A DNA stretch of 64,000 nt from Tritrichomonas musculus (GCA_039105265.1 JAPFFF010000064.1:558001-622000), one strand, 5' to 3'. Positions 37,603 through 46,429 are shown, counted from the stretch's first letter. Made by a program: numbers and translations. Notes: a model not told the origin generated them from the sequence alone.

Positions 37603-37887
37603 TTAAATAGCCTCATCAAGTTTAATAAATTCATCAAGATGCATTCCAAAGATGTAAACTGTGTTCTTCAATGATGCTCTTGCAGCTCGAGATTCACTCT
37701 TTTTATATTCGAGATCAAGTTTCAAATGTTCGATGACTCGAAAATGTTCTTTGATTTGTCTTTGAATATCGTCAACTTCTGCTTCTTTTTTTTGTAGATC
37801 GTTTAGAGCATTAAATAATTGATTTTGATGATCCTCGAATGACATTCCTTTGGATATCATTCTCATTATTTCTTGTTTCTCGGACAT
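37603..37887 (-). CDS. Small coiled-coil protein
   Basis: 94 residues from MSEKQEIMRMISKG. A long helix with heptads runs through FNALNDLQKKEAEVDDIQRQ and VIEHLKLDLEYKKSESR, then IFGMHLDEFIKLDEAI. I choose this ATG because the in-frame sequence upstream to 38121 is low complexity and contains a repeated LPKFY. It is divergent from the 38066 gene. No counterpart is seen elsewhere in the window; function unknown. Confidence 0.55.
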   Translation of the reverse strand: MSEKQEIMRMISKGMSFEDHQNQLFNALNDLQKKEAEVDDIQRQIKEHFRVIEHLKLDLEYKKSESRAARASLKNTVYIFGMHLDEFIKLDEAI

Positions 37888-38053
37888 CGATAAAATAAAA
37901 TAAAATTTAGGCAAATAAAATTTAGGCAAATATGAAAGTTTTTTTTTGAATACTTTACGATTGGCCGATCCATTGAAAAAAAAACATGACATTGAAATTA
38001 TTTCTGAGGAACATTGAGAGGTTTTTAGAAAATGAAAATCTGTGATCTGAGAA

Positions 38054-38059
38054 TCATTT
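38054..38059 (+). promoter_or_regulatory. Trichomonad initiator (TCATTT)
   Basis: TCATTTTTTAAAATG: TCATTT fits the TCA-pyrimidine-W-W initiator. The A at 38056 would give a 10-nt leader to the ATG at 38066, the short leader length usual in Trichomonas. It supports the start of the next gene. Confidence 0.5.
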
Positions 38060-38065
38060 TTTAAA

Positions 38066-39225
38066 ATGTCTAGCGCAGCCCAAGTACTTTTTATGTTTTT
38101 TCTAACATTCAGGTTTCTCATACAAAAGGTTATAAAAATGCAAAAGTGTCAAAGAAGACGGCAGCTCAAAATTATCCGAATTTCAATATCAATCAAGATT
38201 TTGTAAACATGATACAAAGACAGAATCAAAATGATACAGCAAATACAAATGATACATCAAATCAAATAGATACAGCAAATCAAATTGCTACAGCAAATAC
38301 AAATGTTACAGCAAATACAAATGTTACAGCAAATACAAATGTTACAGCAAATCCAACTCCCCTTACTGTTGAATCTGCAATGGAAAATATCAAAAGAATG
38401 TCTCAAAGAACATCACAAAAAGTGACAGATCAGGAAACTCGCTTTGATGATCAGACATATGATGAATTTTGGTCTACCGGATCCCAAGAGCAAGCGCCTC
38501 AAATCGAGAATACAGTAACTTATGATAGTGGAAATGGGTCACAAAGTCCAAAAGCACATGCGTCATCTCCAGGGGATGCTTTACTAAAACGGTTGAAAGG
38601 ACCGAAAAAATGGAATCATCAAAATCCGTCCTATTCTCAAAAAGTTCCTCCAAAAGATGTCATTGTACAAGAATCAATGGAAGAATGCCTGTCACAAAAC
38701 TTCCAACCGTTGATTATTGATGACGATGTTCTCTCCAAATTTGATGAGAAGCATCTGAAAAATTTCTTTTTTACCACCAAATACGAACCAAAGATCAGTG
38801 ACGGAGTGGTTACTAGTCACCTCCATATGCTCCAGACGAATGCAAATCGGTTCTTTAATGTTTTTCTTCCATCACCTGCAGGACAAAGAGAAAGGTGGGA
38901 CGCGATCGATTTCCATGTCCGTTACAGTCTTTTTGTTACAAGTGGAAGAGCGTCAGATCCATTTTTTGAAGAGAAATTTACTGAAGAGGAACTCAAATAT
39001 AACGGAATTACCGGTGCTATGCTCCATTCAAATCCAACAAGATTTGGCACATTTTTGACAGAAGCTGGATGGAAACGATTTTTCGAATTGTTTTATAAAT
39101 CCATGCGCCGAATATTTAGTTTCATGACTGAAGATGATCTTCTCAGACAGGAAAGACTTAGAGATTGGAAGAAAATCATGTCAAGACTGGTTAGTAGTAA
39201 TGGTCTGTGCGGGATGACCATCTAA
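38066..39225 (+). CDS. Unknown protein with disordered N-terminus, probably with a 29-nt intron
   Basis: The long frame (38113-39225) has no ATG near its beginning; the first codon giving MSKK-like text is GTG at 38146. An ATG at 38066 opens MSSAAQ. Removing 38084-38112 joins it in frame to VSHTKGYKNAKVSKK, giving about 376 residues. The first 110 residues are polar with tandem ANTNVT repeats, and the middle is polar and disordered. The C-terminal 190 (FEPLIIDDDV region to GMTI) looks globular, with FFNVFLPSPAGQRERW and LTEAGWKRFFELFYKSMRRI. No family is recognised. It may be a host gene or belong to another element; it has no relative in the Mavericks here. Confidence 0.6.
38084..38112 (+). 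other. Putative 29-nt spliceosomal intron
   Basis: The segment begins GTACTT (compare trichomonad 5' site GTAYGT) and ends TCTAACATTCAG (compare the fused branch/3' site ACTAACACACAG, 9 of 12 identical). Unspliced, the frame meets TAG at 38071; spliced, an ATG with an initiator 10 nt upstream is brought in frame. Confidence 0.5.
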
Positions 39226-39465
39226 TAATTTTACTCGTACCTTGCCCAGCATACCTTGCAAGCCAACAAGCTCAGGTATAAAAAATCAGGTATGTGTACT
39301 TGTTATTGTTTTTACCCGTGTTTCCATTACTAACCTATACATTTGAATAATTTTCTGGAACCCTTTATCAACTCATTATGTTTTGATAGGATAACTAAGT
39401 TTTTACAATTTTTCAAAAATTATATTTTTTAAAAATTTTTTTATTTTTTATTTCCACTACATATA

Positions 39466-39867
39466 ATGGAAGCCTTTGCTAATTATGCTGCTAAACAACT
39501 CCGTACATATAAAACACCTATGTATGACCTTTTTGCTGACATTTGTGATAAAGTCATTGATGGTGACCGTGATGCTATTGATGTTGTTGAACCCTTTATT
39601 ATAGACGCACAAATGGATATATTCAGAGAACAGCATCACTTATACATATCTTTTCATGATGAAAATGCTGCTTTTCGTGAGTATGGAGAAATATTTGATT
39701 ACTATATTGATGAGCTTACTGGTGATTACAATGATTATGATATTATGCCATATCACTTTCCAAAGAAGTTTTACGATGAGGTATGGGAATTCTTCCAATA
39801 CACTGATGAAGGAAATAAATGCATGAATGAATTCAATCCAAACACTGATAAGATTCAGGAAATTTAA
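39466..39867 (+). CDS. Acidic unknown protein at edge of element E
   Basis: 133 residues, MEAFANYAAKQLRTYK, with acidic and aromatic content (IFDYYIDELTGDYNDYDI, EVWEFFQYTDEG). There is no membrane segment or enzyme motif. It is co-directional with, and 54 bp upstream of, the YDYIN gene. It occupies the place taken by the small terminal gene in B and D and by the 46038 gene in C, so it may be a family-E terminal gene. The 240 bp before it are AT-rich and hold no recognisable AGTAGT terminus, so the left boundary of element E is not defined. Confidence 0.6.
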   Translation: MEAFANYAAKQLRTYKTPMYDLFADICDKVIDGDRDAIDVVEPFIIDAQMDIFREQHHLYISFHDENAAFREYGEIFDYYIDELTGDYNDYDIMPYHFPKKFYDEVWEFFQYTDEGNKCMNEFNPNTDKIQEI

Positions 39868-39883
39868 TTAAAAAAGCGATTAT

Positions 39884-39891
39884 TATTTTTG
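39884..39891 (+). promoter_or_regulatory. TATTTTTG start-proximal box
   Basis: TATTTTTG 30 nt before the ATG at 39922 of the YDYIN gene, the same distance as in family B copy 1. Confidence 0.35.
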
Positions 39892-39921
39892 TATTTATTT
39901 TTTATTCGCATTTCACAAAAC

Positions 39922-40371
39922 ATGAAAGCACCAAAGGTCTATGATTATATAAACACCCTCATTTCTGTATTACCGGAACCAGAAAAATATCGTAATTGTG
40001 ATTTCTCAATATTATGTGAAAAGTTTCCTTTAATGATGAATACAAACAGTTTTCGTGCAAAAGTATTGTACATAAGTCTTAAGAACAATATTAGTGAAAC
40101 TATGACAATTTATCCTGATAAGATCACAGAAATAGGATTAGAGAACATAACAATTACCACAAACTTACGAAGAAGGCTTTCGATGAAGACCCAAGAATTC
40201 TTCATAAATGGTAATACAGAACCACAAGAATACAAAGGAAATGATTATTATAATTACAGTTTAGAGAGAACAAGTATGTCTACAAGAAACAAAATTAAAG
40301 AACTAAGACAAAAATATAATGTACCTGAACCAGAATTATTTGTAGGAAAGCATCAAGATTTAATTATATAA
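39922..40371 (+). CDS. Conserved YDYIN-family protein, family E
   Basis: 149 residues from MKAPKVYDYINTLI. An in-frame ATG at 39889 is rejected because the added residues are a translation of the promoter region and relatives start at M-x-x-P-K-V-Y-D-Y. Landmarks are CDFSILCEKFP, VLYISLKN, TTNLRRRLSMKTQEFFINGN, YYNYSLERTS and LRQKYNVPEPELFVGK. It converges on the ATPase with an 8-bp overlap. Function unknown. Confidence 0.82.
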   Translation: MKAPKVYDYINTLISVLPEPEKYRNCDFSILCEKFPLMMNTNSFRAKVLYISLKNNISETMTIYPDKITEIGLENITITTNLRRRLSMKTQEFFINGNTEPQEYKGNDYYNYSLERTSMSTRNKIKELRQKYNVPEPELFVGKHQDLII

Positions 40372-41221
40372 AGCTAATATTACTTGTACGAACATTGATC
40401 ATAATAAAGTCATGATTCCTCATCTTCATGTAATAATGCCATAATTCTTCAAATTCAACTGGCATTGGAACTTGTTGATAAATATATTGCATCTTTTGGC
40501 GAGAGAACCCAGAGAAGATGAAGAAAGTTGTTGCATTATTTTTGTAGTCAGTTGGTATTGACTTGAAGAATTGTACATTTATGTAAACTATTGAATGTTT
40601 ATGACGTAGTTGTGTAATGTAGTTGGTAAAATATGATGATTTCAATAACTTACTCCTAACAAAGTCTTCGCAAAGAATGATAGTGTTCAATGGCTGATTT
40701 GGTTTACCGAGTTTGTTAATACGTAGGAAATCAAACATTTGTTGAAGTTTGTTATTATCTATTGTTATTCGTGGAGTTGTACTATACCGATCATACAATT
40801 CTTTCCACAAATCAAGTTCTTTCAAATATTTTTCAGCATTAGCATCAGAAACAACATGAATAGGTAATTGAATCAATTCTTGCAGTGCTTCAAAAGTAGA
40901 GTCATTAATACTACCATTCTTGCTGATATAAACTATTAAATGAAAGCTGTTTTCTTTAGGTAAACGAGATATTTGAATGATGTCACGTAGCATTACATGT
41001 GTCTTTCCTTTACCTTGAGGACCAACCAGAATATTGAGAGAATTATACCATGAATAGATATCAACAGCAATTGGCCGTATTGATTCAGACATTATTTTTC
41101 CTTCATTACGTTTATATGCAGCAGACATAGCAGCATCAATATTAAAAGGCTGTGGCATCATTATTTCATCATCTTCATAATCACTAGAATCAGAACAATA
41201 ATAGAATTGTGTTGGTTTCAT
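40364..41221 (-). CDS. Genome packaging ATPase, family E
   Basis: 285 residues from MKPTQFYYCSD. Walker A is VGPQGKGKTHVM (about residues 67-75) and the Walker B-type strand is NTIILCEDFVRSK. LRHKHSIVYINVQFFKS is the sensor strand. It is similar along its whole length to the family-B ATPases but with an N-terminus shorter by about 20 residues. The frame is intact. It converges on the YDYIN gene and is divergent from nothing; the Cys-protein gene lies 61 bp upstream on the same strand. A minus-strand TATTTTTG lies 41 nt before the start (41263-41270). Confidence 0.9.
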   Translation of the reverse strand: MKPTQFYYCSDSSDYEDDEIMMPQPFNIDAAMSAAYKRNEGKIMSESIRPIAVDIYSWYNSLNILVGPQGKGKTHVMLRDIIQISRLPKENSFHLIVYISKNGSINDSTFEALQELIQLPIHVVSDANAEKYLKELDLWKELYDRYSTTPRITIDNNKLQQMFDFLRINKLGKPNQPLNTIILCEDFVRSKLLKSSYFTNYITQLRHKHSIVYINVQFFKSIPTDYKNNATTFFIFSGFSRQKMQYIYQQVPMPVEFEELWHYYMKMRNHDFIMINVRTSNISFI

Positions 41222-41282
41222 TTCATTCTCATCAGAATTGTATTACTTTAGTGCAGTGAAAACAAAAATATAGATCTGCTTT

Positions 41283-41840
41283 TTAGATACACATTTTAGT
41301 TGAAATTCCGTATCTTACTAACTGACTATAAATATCATTAAAACATATTTTTAAATCTAATGCTTTATCATCTTTGGTAACTAATATTCGTTGTATTTTC
41401 ATGTACTTTGTATTTGATAAGCAGCCTGTACAACCTTCTTCTTCATCTATGACCAGCTCGACTTTGTCAGCTCTTGTTAAAATTTTTATTAGTTCCATCA
41501 GTGAATTACTATGACAAACAAGATAGTTGTTAACTCTAAGGGGATTAAGTTCATAAATGTTTAACAATGTTTCAAGGAATTTGTTTTTGATTTCCATGTT
41601 CTCAAGTTCGTTTGTAAGAAGACTTATTTGTGGTTGTAATGGAGATTGAACACTCTCCCCAATTGGAGTAAAATTTATGTTTCTTTCTTGAGGTTGTACA
41701 CTTGCGTAAGTCTGTAAAGGAGGAACATTAGGGTACTGTGGTGGTTTTATTTTTATATTCACATTAGTGTTTTGTTCTTGTTTACAACTACTATCGTTTT
41801 CACTTGATAAGATTCTTGCTTTATGCAATACGTTTGACAT
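41283..41840 (-). CDS. Conserved Cys-containing protein (KARILSSEN family), family E
   Basis: 185 residues from MSNVLHKARILSSENDSS. It has a linker rich in Pro/Gln (VNIKIKPPQYPNVPPLQ), MEIKNKFLETLLNIYELNP, SLMELIKILTRADKVELVID, C-T-G-C, and the C-terminal RYGISTKMCI. Only two of the cysteines of the family-B cluster are kept (C-x2-C). It is followed by the ATPase without the small membrane protein gene found in B and C: only 61 bp separate them. Core gene, function unknown. Confidence 0.82.
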   Translation of the reverse strand: MSNVLHKARILSSENDSSCKQEQNTNVNIKIKPPQYPNVPPLQTYASVQPQERNINFTPIGESVQSPLQPQISLLTNELENMEIKNKFLETLLNIYELNPLRVNNYLVCHSNSLMELIKILTRADKVELVIDEEEGCTGCLSNTKYMKIQRILVTKDDKALDLKICFNDIYSQLVRYGISTKMCI

Positions 41841-41859
41841 TTCAATGTGATTAAAACAT

Positions 41860-42093
41860 CTATTGTTCATTATTGGTTAGTTCTCTTAGTTCAGTTTCAA
41901 GTTTGGCTACTTTTTCTTTCAATGAATTGATGTCTTCTATAAGGCTTTCTCTAATGGCTAATCCATTTGAACCCAACATTCCTGTTTTTACATTATTAAG
42001 ATGCTGCTTGGTTTCATATACTCTTTCTTTCAATGATCGCTTTATTTGCTTCAATTGAGGTATTTCCTTCTTATATTCGTTCAAATCTGTCAT
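41860..42093 (-). CDS. 77-residue coiled-coil protein, family E
   Basis: 77 residues: MTDLNEYKKEIPQLKQIKRS, then a conserved GMLGSNGLAIRESLIEDIN and a leucine-heptad C-terminus (SLKEKVAKLETELRELTN). Homologues are at 58640 and 62750, and a fragment at 32914. The GMLGS-GLA-RESLIEDI block is almost invariant, which suggests a defined interaction surface, with the heptads driving oligomerisation. It is divergent from the next gene by 15 bp, an arrangement also seen in C and D. Function unknown. Confidence 0.75.
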   Translation of the reverse strand: MTDLNEYKKEIPQLKQIKRSLKERVYETKQHLNNVKTGMLGSNGLAIRESLIEDINSLKEKVAKLETELRELTNNEQ

Positions 42094-42108
42094 TTACTTA
42101 CTATTAAA

Positions 42109-42342
42109 ATGAGTAATTATGAACAAAGGAGAACCTTACATGATGACAAACATCAAAATCATTTTGACAAACAGAGACTCAAACAACAAAAAGAAAGGAC
42201 AAGAATTAATTCACAACCAACGGTTAAGAAGTATGAGGAGAAAGGTAATATTAATCATGAACCACCAGCAAAAACAACAAAGCCACTGAATTATCATTTG
42301 CTTACACTAAACCATTCAACAATTTCGATGAACAATTTCTAA
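42109..42342 (+). CDS. 77-84 residue basic protein (V-K-x-Y-x-E-K-G family), family E
   Basis: 77 residues from MSNYEQRRTLHDDKHQNHF. The in-frame ATG at 42046 would run back through the divergent gene, so it is not used. The middle TVKKYEEKGNINHEPPAKTT is the family signature, seen at 62992 (VKCYNEKGNIFHEPP) and 58351 (VPKYEDKGCVVHDP). It is rich in His, Lys and Gln and lacks a membrane segment. Always paired head-to-head with the 77-residue coiled-coil gene. Function unknown. Confidence 0.7.
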   Translation: MSNYEQRRTLHDDKHQNHFDKQRLKQQKERTRINSQPTVKKYEEKGNINHEPPAKTTKPLNYHLLTLNHSTISMNNF

Positions 42343-42444
42343 AAATAACACCAAAAGTGAACAAGTGAGTTCTCACTGTGTTTATGTCACTTTCTATTTT
42401 TCATAATTATATTATTTTTTATTTAATATTTACACAAAATACAA

Positions 42445-43047
42445 ATGACAGAAATATCAGAATTTGTTACACTTGTCAATTACGATGCTTATGAAATCTT
42501 GTCTGTTTACCCTCATACCATTAGAAGGAAAGACAATCATCATGTTTGTAGTGAAACAGTAAGAAATGATGGTTATATAAGAGTAACTCTTAATGGAAAA
42601 CTATATTATAAGCATCTGCTTGTTGCTTCACAATTCATTGATAATCCAAACAACCTTTCTGACGTCGATCATATTAATCATAATAGAACAGATAATAGAA
42701 TAGAGAATTTGAGGTGGGTCTCTCACTCAGAAAATCAATTTAATAAATCATATTATAAAGGAGTCCAATACGAATTTGTTGATGATATACCTGACGAAGC
42801 AATTAAAATATTGTTTTATGAAACTCGTACAGAGCGTCATGACTTTGAAGAAAACAAATACTATTATTATCATGATGATGAAAACAATAAAGATATCTTC
42901 TATGGAAAGATGACTGATAAACTCTATAGAATCATGCACATAAACATCAACAAAAACAATACACAATTCATTAGTATGAAAGACACCAATAATAAGAAAG
43001 TTGGTGTGGTCATCAATCGTTTCAAGCACCAGCATTCATTAAATTAA
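42445..43047 (+). CDS. Free-standing NUMOD4/HNH homing endonuclease, family E
   Basis: 200 residues, intact. YEILSVYPHTIRRKDNHHV is the NUMOD4-like part. LLVASQFIDNPNN, VDHINHNRTDNRIENLRWVS and ENQFNK make up the HNH_3 core with the expected D-H-x-N-H and N-L-R-W-V-S. The C-terminal domain (YYYYHDDENNKDIFYGKMT to RFKHQHSLN) is close to that of the nonsense-bearing copy at 20386-21024. It sits between the basic-protein gene and the coiled-coil gene, an interval that holds no such gene in families C and D, so it is an insertion. Confidence 0.9.
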   Translation: MTEISEFVTLVNYDAYEILSVYPHTIRRKDNHHVCSETVRNDGYIRVTLNGKLYYKHLLVASQFIDNPNNLSDVDHINHNRTDNRIENLRWVSHSENQFNKSYYKGVQYEFVDDIPDEAIKILFYETRTERHDFEENKYYYYHDDENNKDIFYGKMTDKLYRIMHININKNNTQFISMKDTNNKKVGVVINRFKHQHSLN

Positions 43048-43056
43048 AAAACCTCA

Positions 43057-43437
43057 TTAATATTTTTGTAGTTCATTAATTACTTTAACAACAGCATTTA
43101 CAGCATTCTTTATTTCCTCTATCTTTGCTTTCATACTTGCAATATCAGCTTTGACAGACTCGATAGCGATTTCCCATAAAGGTTGTTCATCGTCTTTCTG
43201 AACAGTTACTTTCTTCAAACACACTTCACCACCTTTAATTTTACCATCAACTTTGTTACAATTTTTCTTAGTGATTCTATAGACACTTCCATCAGGTACT
43301 TCAATCTTGTAAAGCTTATTCAAGAGTTGTGTAGTTTGTTTCTCCATTTCTTCTTTGTGATCACGATAGTAAGCATCGAACTCAATAATAGATTTAAAAG
43401 ATTTTGTTTCTTCTTGTACTTCATTAATTACTTTCAT
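43057..43437 (-). CDS. EFD/YRITK-family protein with C-terminal coiled coil, family E
   Basis: 126 residues. The N-terminal domain SFKSIIEFDAYYRDHKEEME, QLLNKLYKI, SVYRITKKN and VCLKKVT matches 57956 and 63184. The last 50 residues are a helical coiled coil (SMKAKIEEIKNAVNAVVKVI). A minus-strand TATTTTTGG lies 17 nt before the start (43455-43462). It is always beside the pVI-like gene and close to the capsid gene, so a minor virion or fibre-attachment role is plausible, but this is inference. Confidence 0.75.
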   Translation of the reverse strand: MKVINEVQEETKSFKSIIEFDAYYRDHKEEMEKQTTQLLNKLYKIEVPDGSVYRITKKNCNKVDGKIKGGEVCLKKVTVQKDDEQPLWEIAIESVKADIASMKAKIEEIKNAVNAVVKVINELQKY

Positions 43438-43473
43438 TGCCTTTTAATCCTCACCAAAAATAGTTATAAGCCT

Positions 43474-43695
43474 TTATTTTACTTCATCTATGATTGACTT
43501 ACCGATATTAAGCCCTTTGTCAATGGTATTTACAAATCCATTCACTCCTGGTATATACTCTAAAGCGGGCTTAACTTTGTCAAAAATCTCCTTTACTTTA
43601 GGAAGAGCTTTTATAGCCTTTACTGCTAAACCTTTTATTTTTCCACCAACACTCTTCACTGCATTTTTCAGTTTCTTCCAAATTCCTGCTGCCAT
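43474..43695 (-). CDS. pVI-like small amphipathic protein, family E
   Basis: 73 residues. MAAGIWKKLKNAVKSVGGKI is a cationic amphipathic helix. A second helix (KAIKALPKVKEIFDKVKPAL) and a Pro/Gly-bearing hydrophobic segment YIPGVNGFVNTIDKGLNIGK follow. Close relatives are at 57618 and 63697, and a longer analogue at 14368. The pattern is that of membrane-active peptides released from virions (the adenovirus pVI analogy). It is divergent from the capsid gene, 43 bp away, in both C and E. Confidence 0.72.
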   Translation of the reverse strand: MAAGIWKKLKNAVKSVGGKIKGLAVKAIKALPKVKEIFDKVKPALEYIPGVNGFVNTIDKGLNIGKSIIDEVK

Positions 43696-43738
43696 GTGTT
43701 TTCTTCTTCAGTAAATAATTTGTTTTATTAACTGTTAA

Positions 43739-45616
43739 ATGTTATATCGCAACGAAAGAGCACATAATTACAAAATAGAAGCAGGTAATGTACTTGATAC
43801 TTTCAATCAGATGAGATCAATGATAAATAAAAATGATGGTACACGCTCATTCTCATTCAGAACTGTTGACTGTCATGACCAGCCAGCCCCATTTCATCAA
43901 GGTCAATACAGTCAAATTTCTCTTACACACCCTGATCATTTCATTAGTGATGTTGATAAAGGATTCCTTACCTTCCATGTCAAACTTGATTTACAGCTCA
44001 ATACTGACCTCAGCAAACTCCAACAGATTGATGATCCAAACAATTTCTATAAGCTCTTTGTTGGACTCAAATCTTCTAACCAATTGTTCGATAGATTGGA
44101 AATTCTTCATAATAATGTCAATGTTGGATATCAACAAAATGAATGCGTACGAGAAGGTTTCCTCTATTCTGCTGTGAAACCAGAAACAGAAAAGAAGCGA
44201 AGAAGATTTGTTCACAGTCTCTGGGAAAATGTAGCTTCATACTCACAAACAGTAGCGGGAACATATGTCAATCTCAACAATTTCAAAGAAAATGGTAAAA
44301 CTTCTGTTGATTTCGATCTTAATGTTCCTTTTGATGATCTTCTTGCACTGCAGGCGTTTGATCTCTTCCCTAATGGAATCATAGGTGATCTCTCTATAAG
44401 ATTCCAAGTAACTCCAGCAGGTTTGGTTTGGGCAGCTATAGATCCTTACACTGTTGCAGAGACAAAAGCTTTCCTCGAAGATAATGAAAGTGTGAGCACA
44501 GAGGAACTTGATAAACTTAAACAAATTACGGTTCACGGGCATCTCAAACATCAATTTACACTAATTGGAAATGAAGCAGTGATTCCTGGTCCTGGCAAAG
44601 AACCTTCTCCTGATCCTTCTCCTTCTCCTTCTCCTTCACCTTCTCCTGATCCTGATCCTACCCCTACTCCTGTCAAGTATAAGATTCAATATAGAATAGG
44701 AGAGCAATGGGATAATGATGATGGAAGTACTGGTTACACTGATATTCTTACAGATTTGGAATTCTATTTCAGCTATACTACAGAGGAATTTGCTGAGTTT
44801 GGTCTTCAACCTTCTGCTAGTGATGAAGAAATTTGTGTTCACAATCCTGCTGTAACATTACCTCCATTAAATCATTCTGACAAAAATGGAAGATATTATG
44901 CTTGGCAAATTGTAAAGACCCCTGTTGTTAGTGCTCATCAAACATTACAAGCTTTGCACGAAGCTAAAGCTCAAGTACTGAAAGAAACTTATTCCTCACA
45001 GCCTGCTACCCTCACTGTAAACAGAATGACAATTACGTTATGCAAGTCCAATATGCAAGGTTTTGGAGTTTGTGAAGCTACAAGGCACGGTATAGAAGAA
45101 ATACTGTCAAAGGGTGTTATAATTCCATCACAGAAAGTAGATTATCATTCATTTCCAATAGCACCAGCAGCAAACTGTATCAAGTCTACTCTCAATATTC
45201 CTCTTATAAATGTTACTACACTTTCTATCATGTTTCCTAAACATCATAATGATCTTACAGTTTTTGAGAATCCTGTTTATTCAAATTGCTATCTAAATAT
45301 TGGTGGTAAGAATTTTCCTGATGAAAATGTTTCTACAATTGGAGCAAGGTTCTTTGAAAATCAACTTACTGCAGGAGACCTTGATGCGATTACTCTTCAA
45401 TGCACAAAGGAGTTCGAAGACAGTATGACAATGCCTAAGAATGATGCTAATGGTGTTCGCTACAATAATACTCTTAGTGATGCCAGTAGTTTTGTCTTCA
45501 ATATTCAAGCTGAAAGATCTTCTGCAGGTTATTGCTTCGACGGAATTGACGGAGGTTTTGGCAACGTAAGTAGTGATGGTAGTTCCGCATGGGGACCAGA
45601 TAAATTTCAAATATAA
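43739..45616 (+). pseudogene. mcp: Major capsid protein, family E, 3' end replaced
   Basis: Residues 1-609 align with the family-C capsid at 55618-57570: RNERAHN start, TRSFSFRTVDCHDQPAPF, DRLEILHNNVNVGYQQNE, GIIGDLSIRFQVTPAGLVW, and SSQPATLTVNRMTITLCKSN. These are double-jelly-roll capsid features. A surface-loop region has PSPDPSPSPSPSPSPDPDPT where family C has a shorter Pro-rich stretch. After GYCFDGIDGGFGN the coding sequence enters the 230-bp mini-element at 45569, which adds about 15 foreign residues and a stop. The last 65 or so residues of the family-C protein have no counterpart, so the gene is truncated rather than just interrupted. Confidence 0.88.
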
Positions 45617-45798
45617 CAGCCACATCTGGCCTAATTTTGATATTCACATAACCATTTAAAATTAAGCTCCAGACCTTGAATTTTTGCTGAAATGTCATAG
45701 TCCAAATCAAAGGAATCGACGGTCTTTTAAAGGAAATTGCATGTGCCAGGTATTCCCTCCATATCCCCATATCCCCATGCGGAACTACCATCACTACT
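45569..45798. mobile_element. 230-bp MITE-like element with Maverick-type ends
   Basis: It starts AGTAGTGATGGTAGTTCCGC and ends with the exact inverse (TCCCCATGCGGAACTACCAT then CACTACT), 27-bp perfect inverted repeats. The AGTAGT tip is that of the large elements in the window. The interior has no gene. It sits at the point where the family-E capsid gene is lost. No target duplication is visible (left ...ACGTA, right AGGGT...). Confidence 0.75.
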
Positions 45799-45829
45799 AG
45801 GGTTATCCTGAAGGGTCTCTCCTAAGGAT

Positions 45830-45935
45830 CTCTCATACTACTACTACTACTACTAGATTCCTCCTACTACTATCATCAAATTGGTAACGGGGTATCCAAA
45901 AGGGGCCTCTCAAAATCCATTTTAGGTAAATCCTT
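45830..45935. repeat. Imperfect inverted repeat, left arm
   Basis: ACTACTACTAGATTCCTCCT, then CATCAAATTGGTAACGG and, more loosely, up to GTAAATCC. It is inverted relative to 46430-46527. The two arms enclose the 46038 gene. Confidence 0.8.
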
Positions 45936-46037
45936 TTCGGCTTCGCCTCAAGATAAATGCTTACGCATTTCCATAAATTGACAATCCCAAAAATAATGCA
46001 ATTCTCGAATCAATTTAATTTTTTATCTGGTTTGAAA

Positions 46038-46355
46038 ATGGATTCAACAACTGCACACAGTGCATTCGCTGCCATGCCACAACTCTCCAATGTCGAAGCT
46101 AATGGTGCAAAACTCGATTACCTCGAACGAGTCATTCTCAAGAAATATCCACAATGGAAATCCCTTGCATTCGATTACCACGACGACGATGATTTCATGG
46201 ATGATCTCATTGATACAATATCCAATTTTGAAACCGATTTAGAATCCCTTCGCACCAAAATCGTTAATGGCGATAATTACGATCGCAAGGAACTCGATTT
46301 GAGTAGGATTAAGATGCTATTGAAAATACTTGAATTCTCATATGAATATGCGTAA
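46038..46355 (+). CDS. Acidic helical protein, possible family-C counterpart of the 81-residue gene
   Basis: 105 residues from MDSTTAHSAFAAMPQLSNVE. The in-frame ATG at 45957 adds residues read from the repeat-derived sequence and is not preferred. It has an acidic middle (YHDDDDFMDDLIDTISNFETD) then helix RKELDLSRIKMLLKILEF. Codons are richer in C-ending forms (CTCGAT, TACCACGACGAC) than in family B, as across family C. It is flanked by oppositely oriented copies of a 100-bp repeat. The resemblance to 26115-26360 (start and helix layout) is weak. Function unknown. Confidence 0.55.
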   Translation: MDSTTAHSAFAAMPQLSNVEANGAKLDYLERVILKKYPQWKSLAFDYHDDDDFMDDLIDTISNFETDLESLRTKIVNGDNYDRKELDLSRIKMLLKILEFSYEYA

Positions 46356-46429
46356 GCGCATTCGCGTAAGCGCATTTTATATTTTTGCATTTATGCATTT
46401 ATGCATTCGCATTCGTATTCCAATTTTAA

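Noticed and set aside
39289-39345. GTATGT...ACTAAC resembling a trichomonad intron after the 38066 gene
   Set aside because: There is no AG at the expected 3' site, and it lies beyond the stop codon with no open frame to join.
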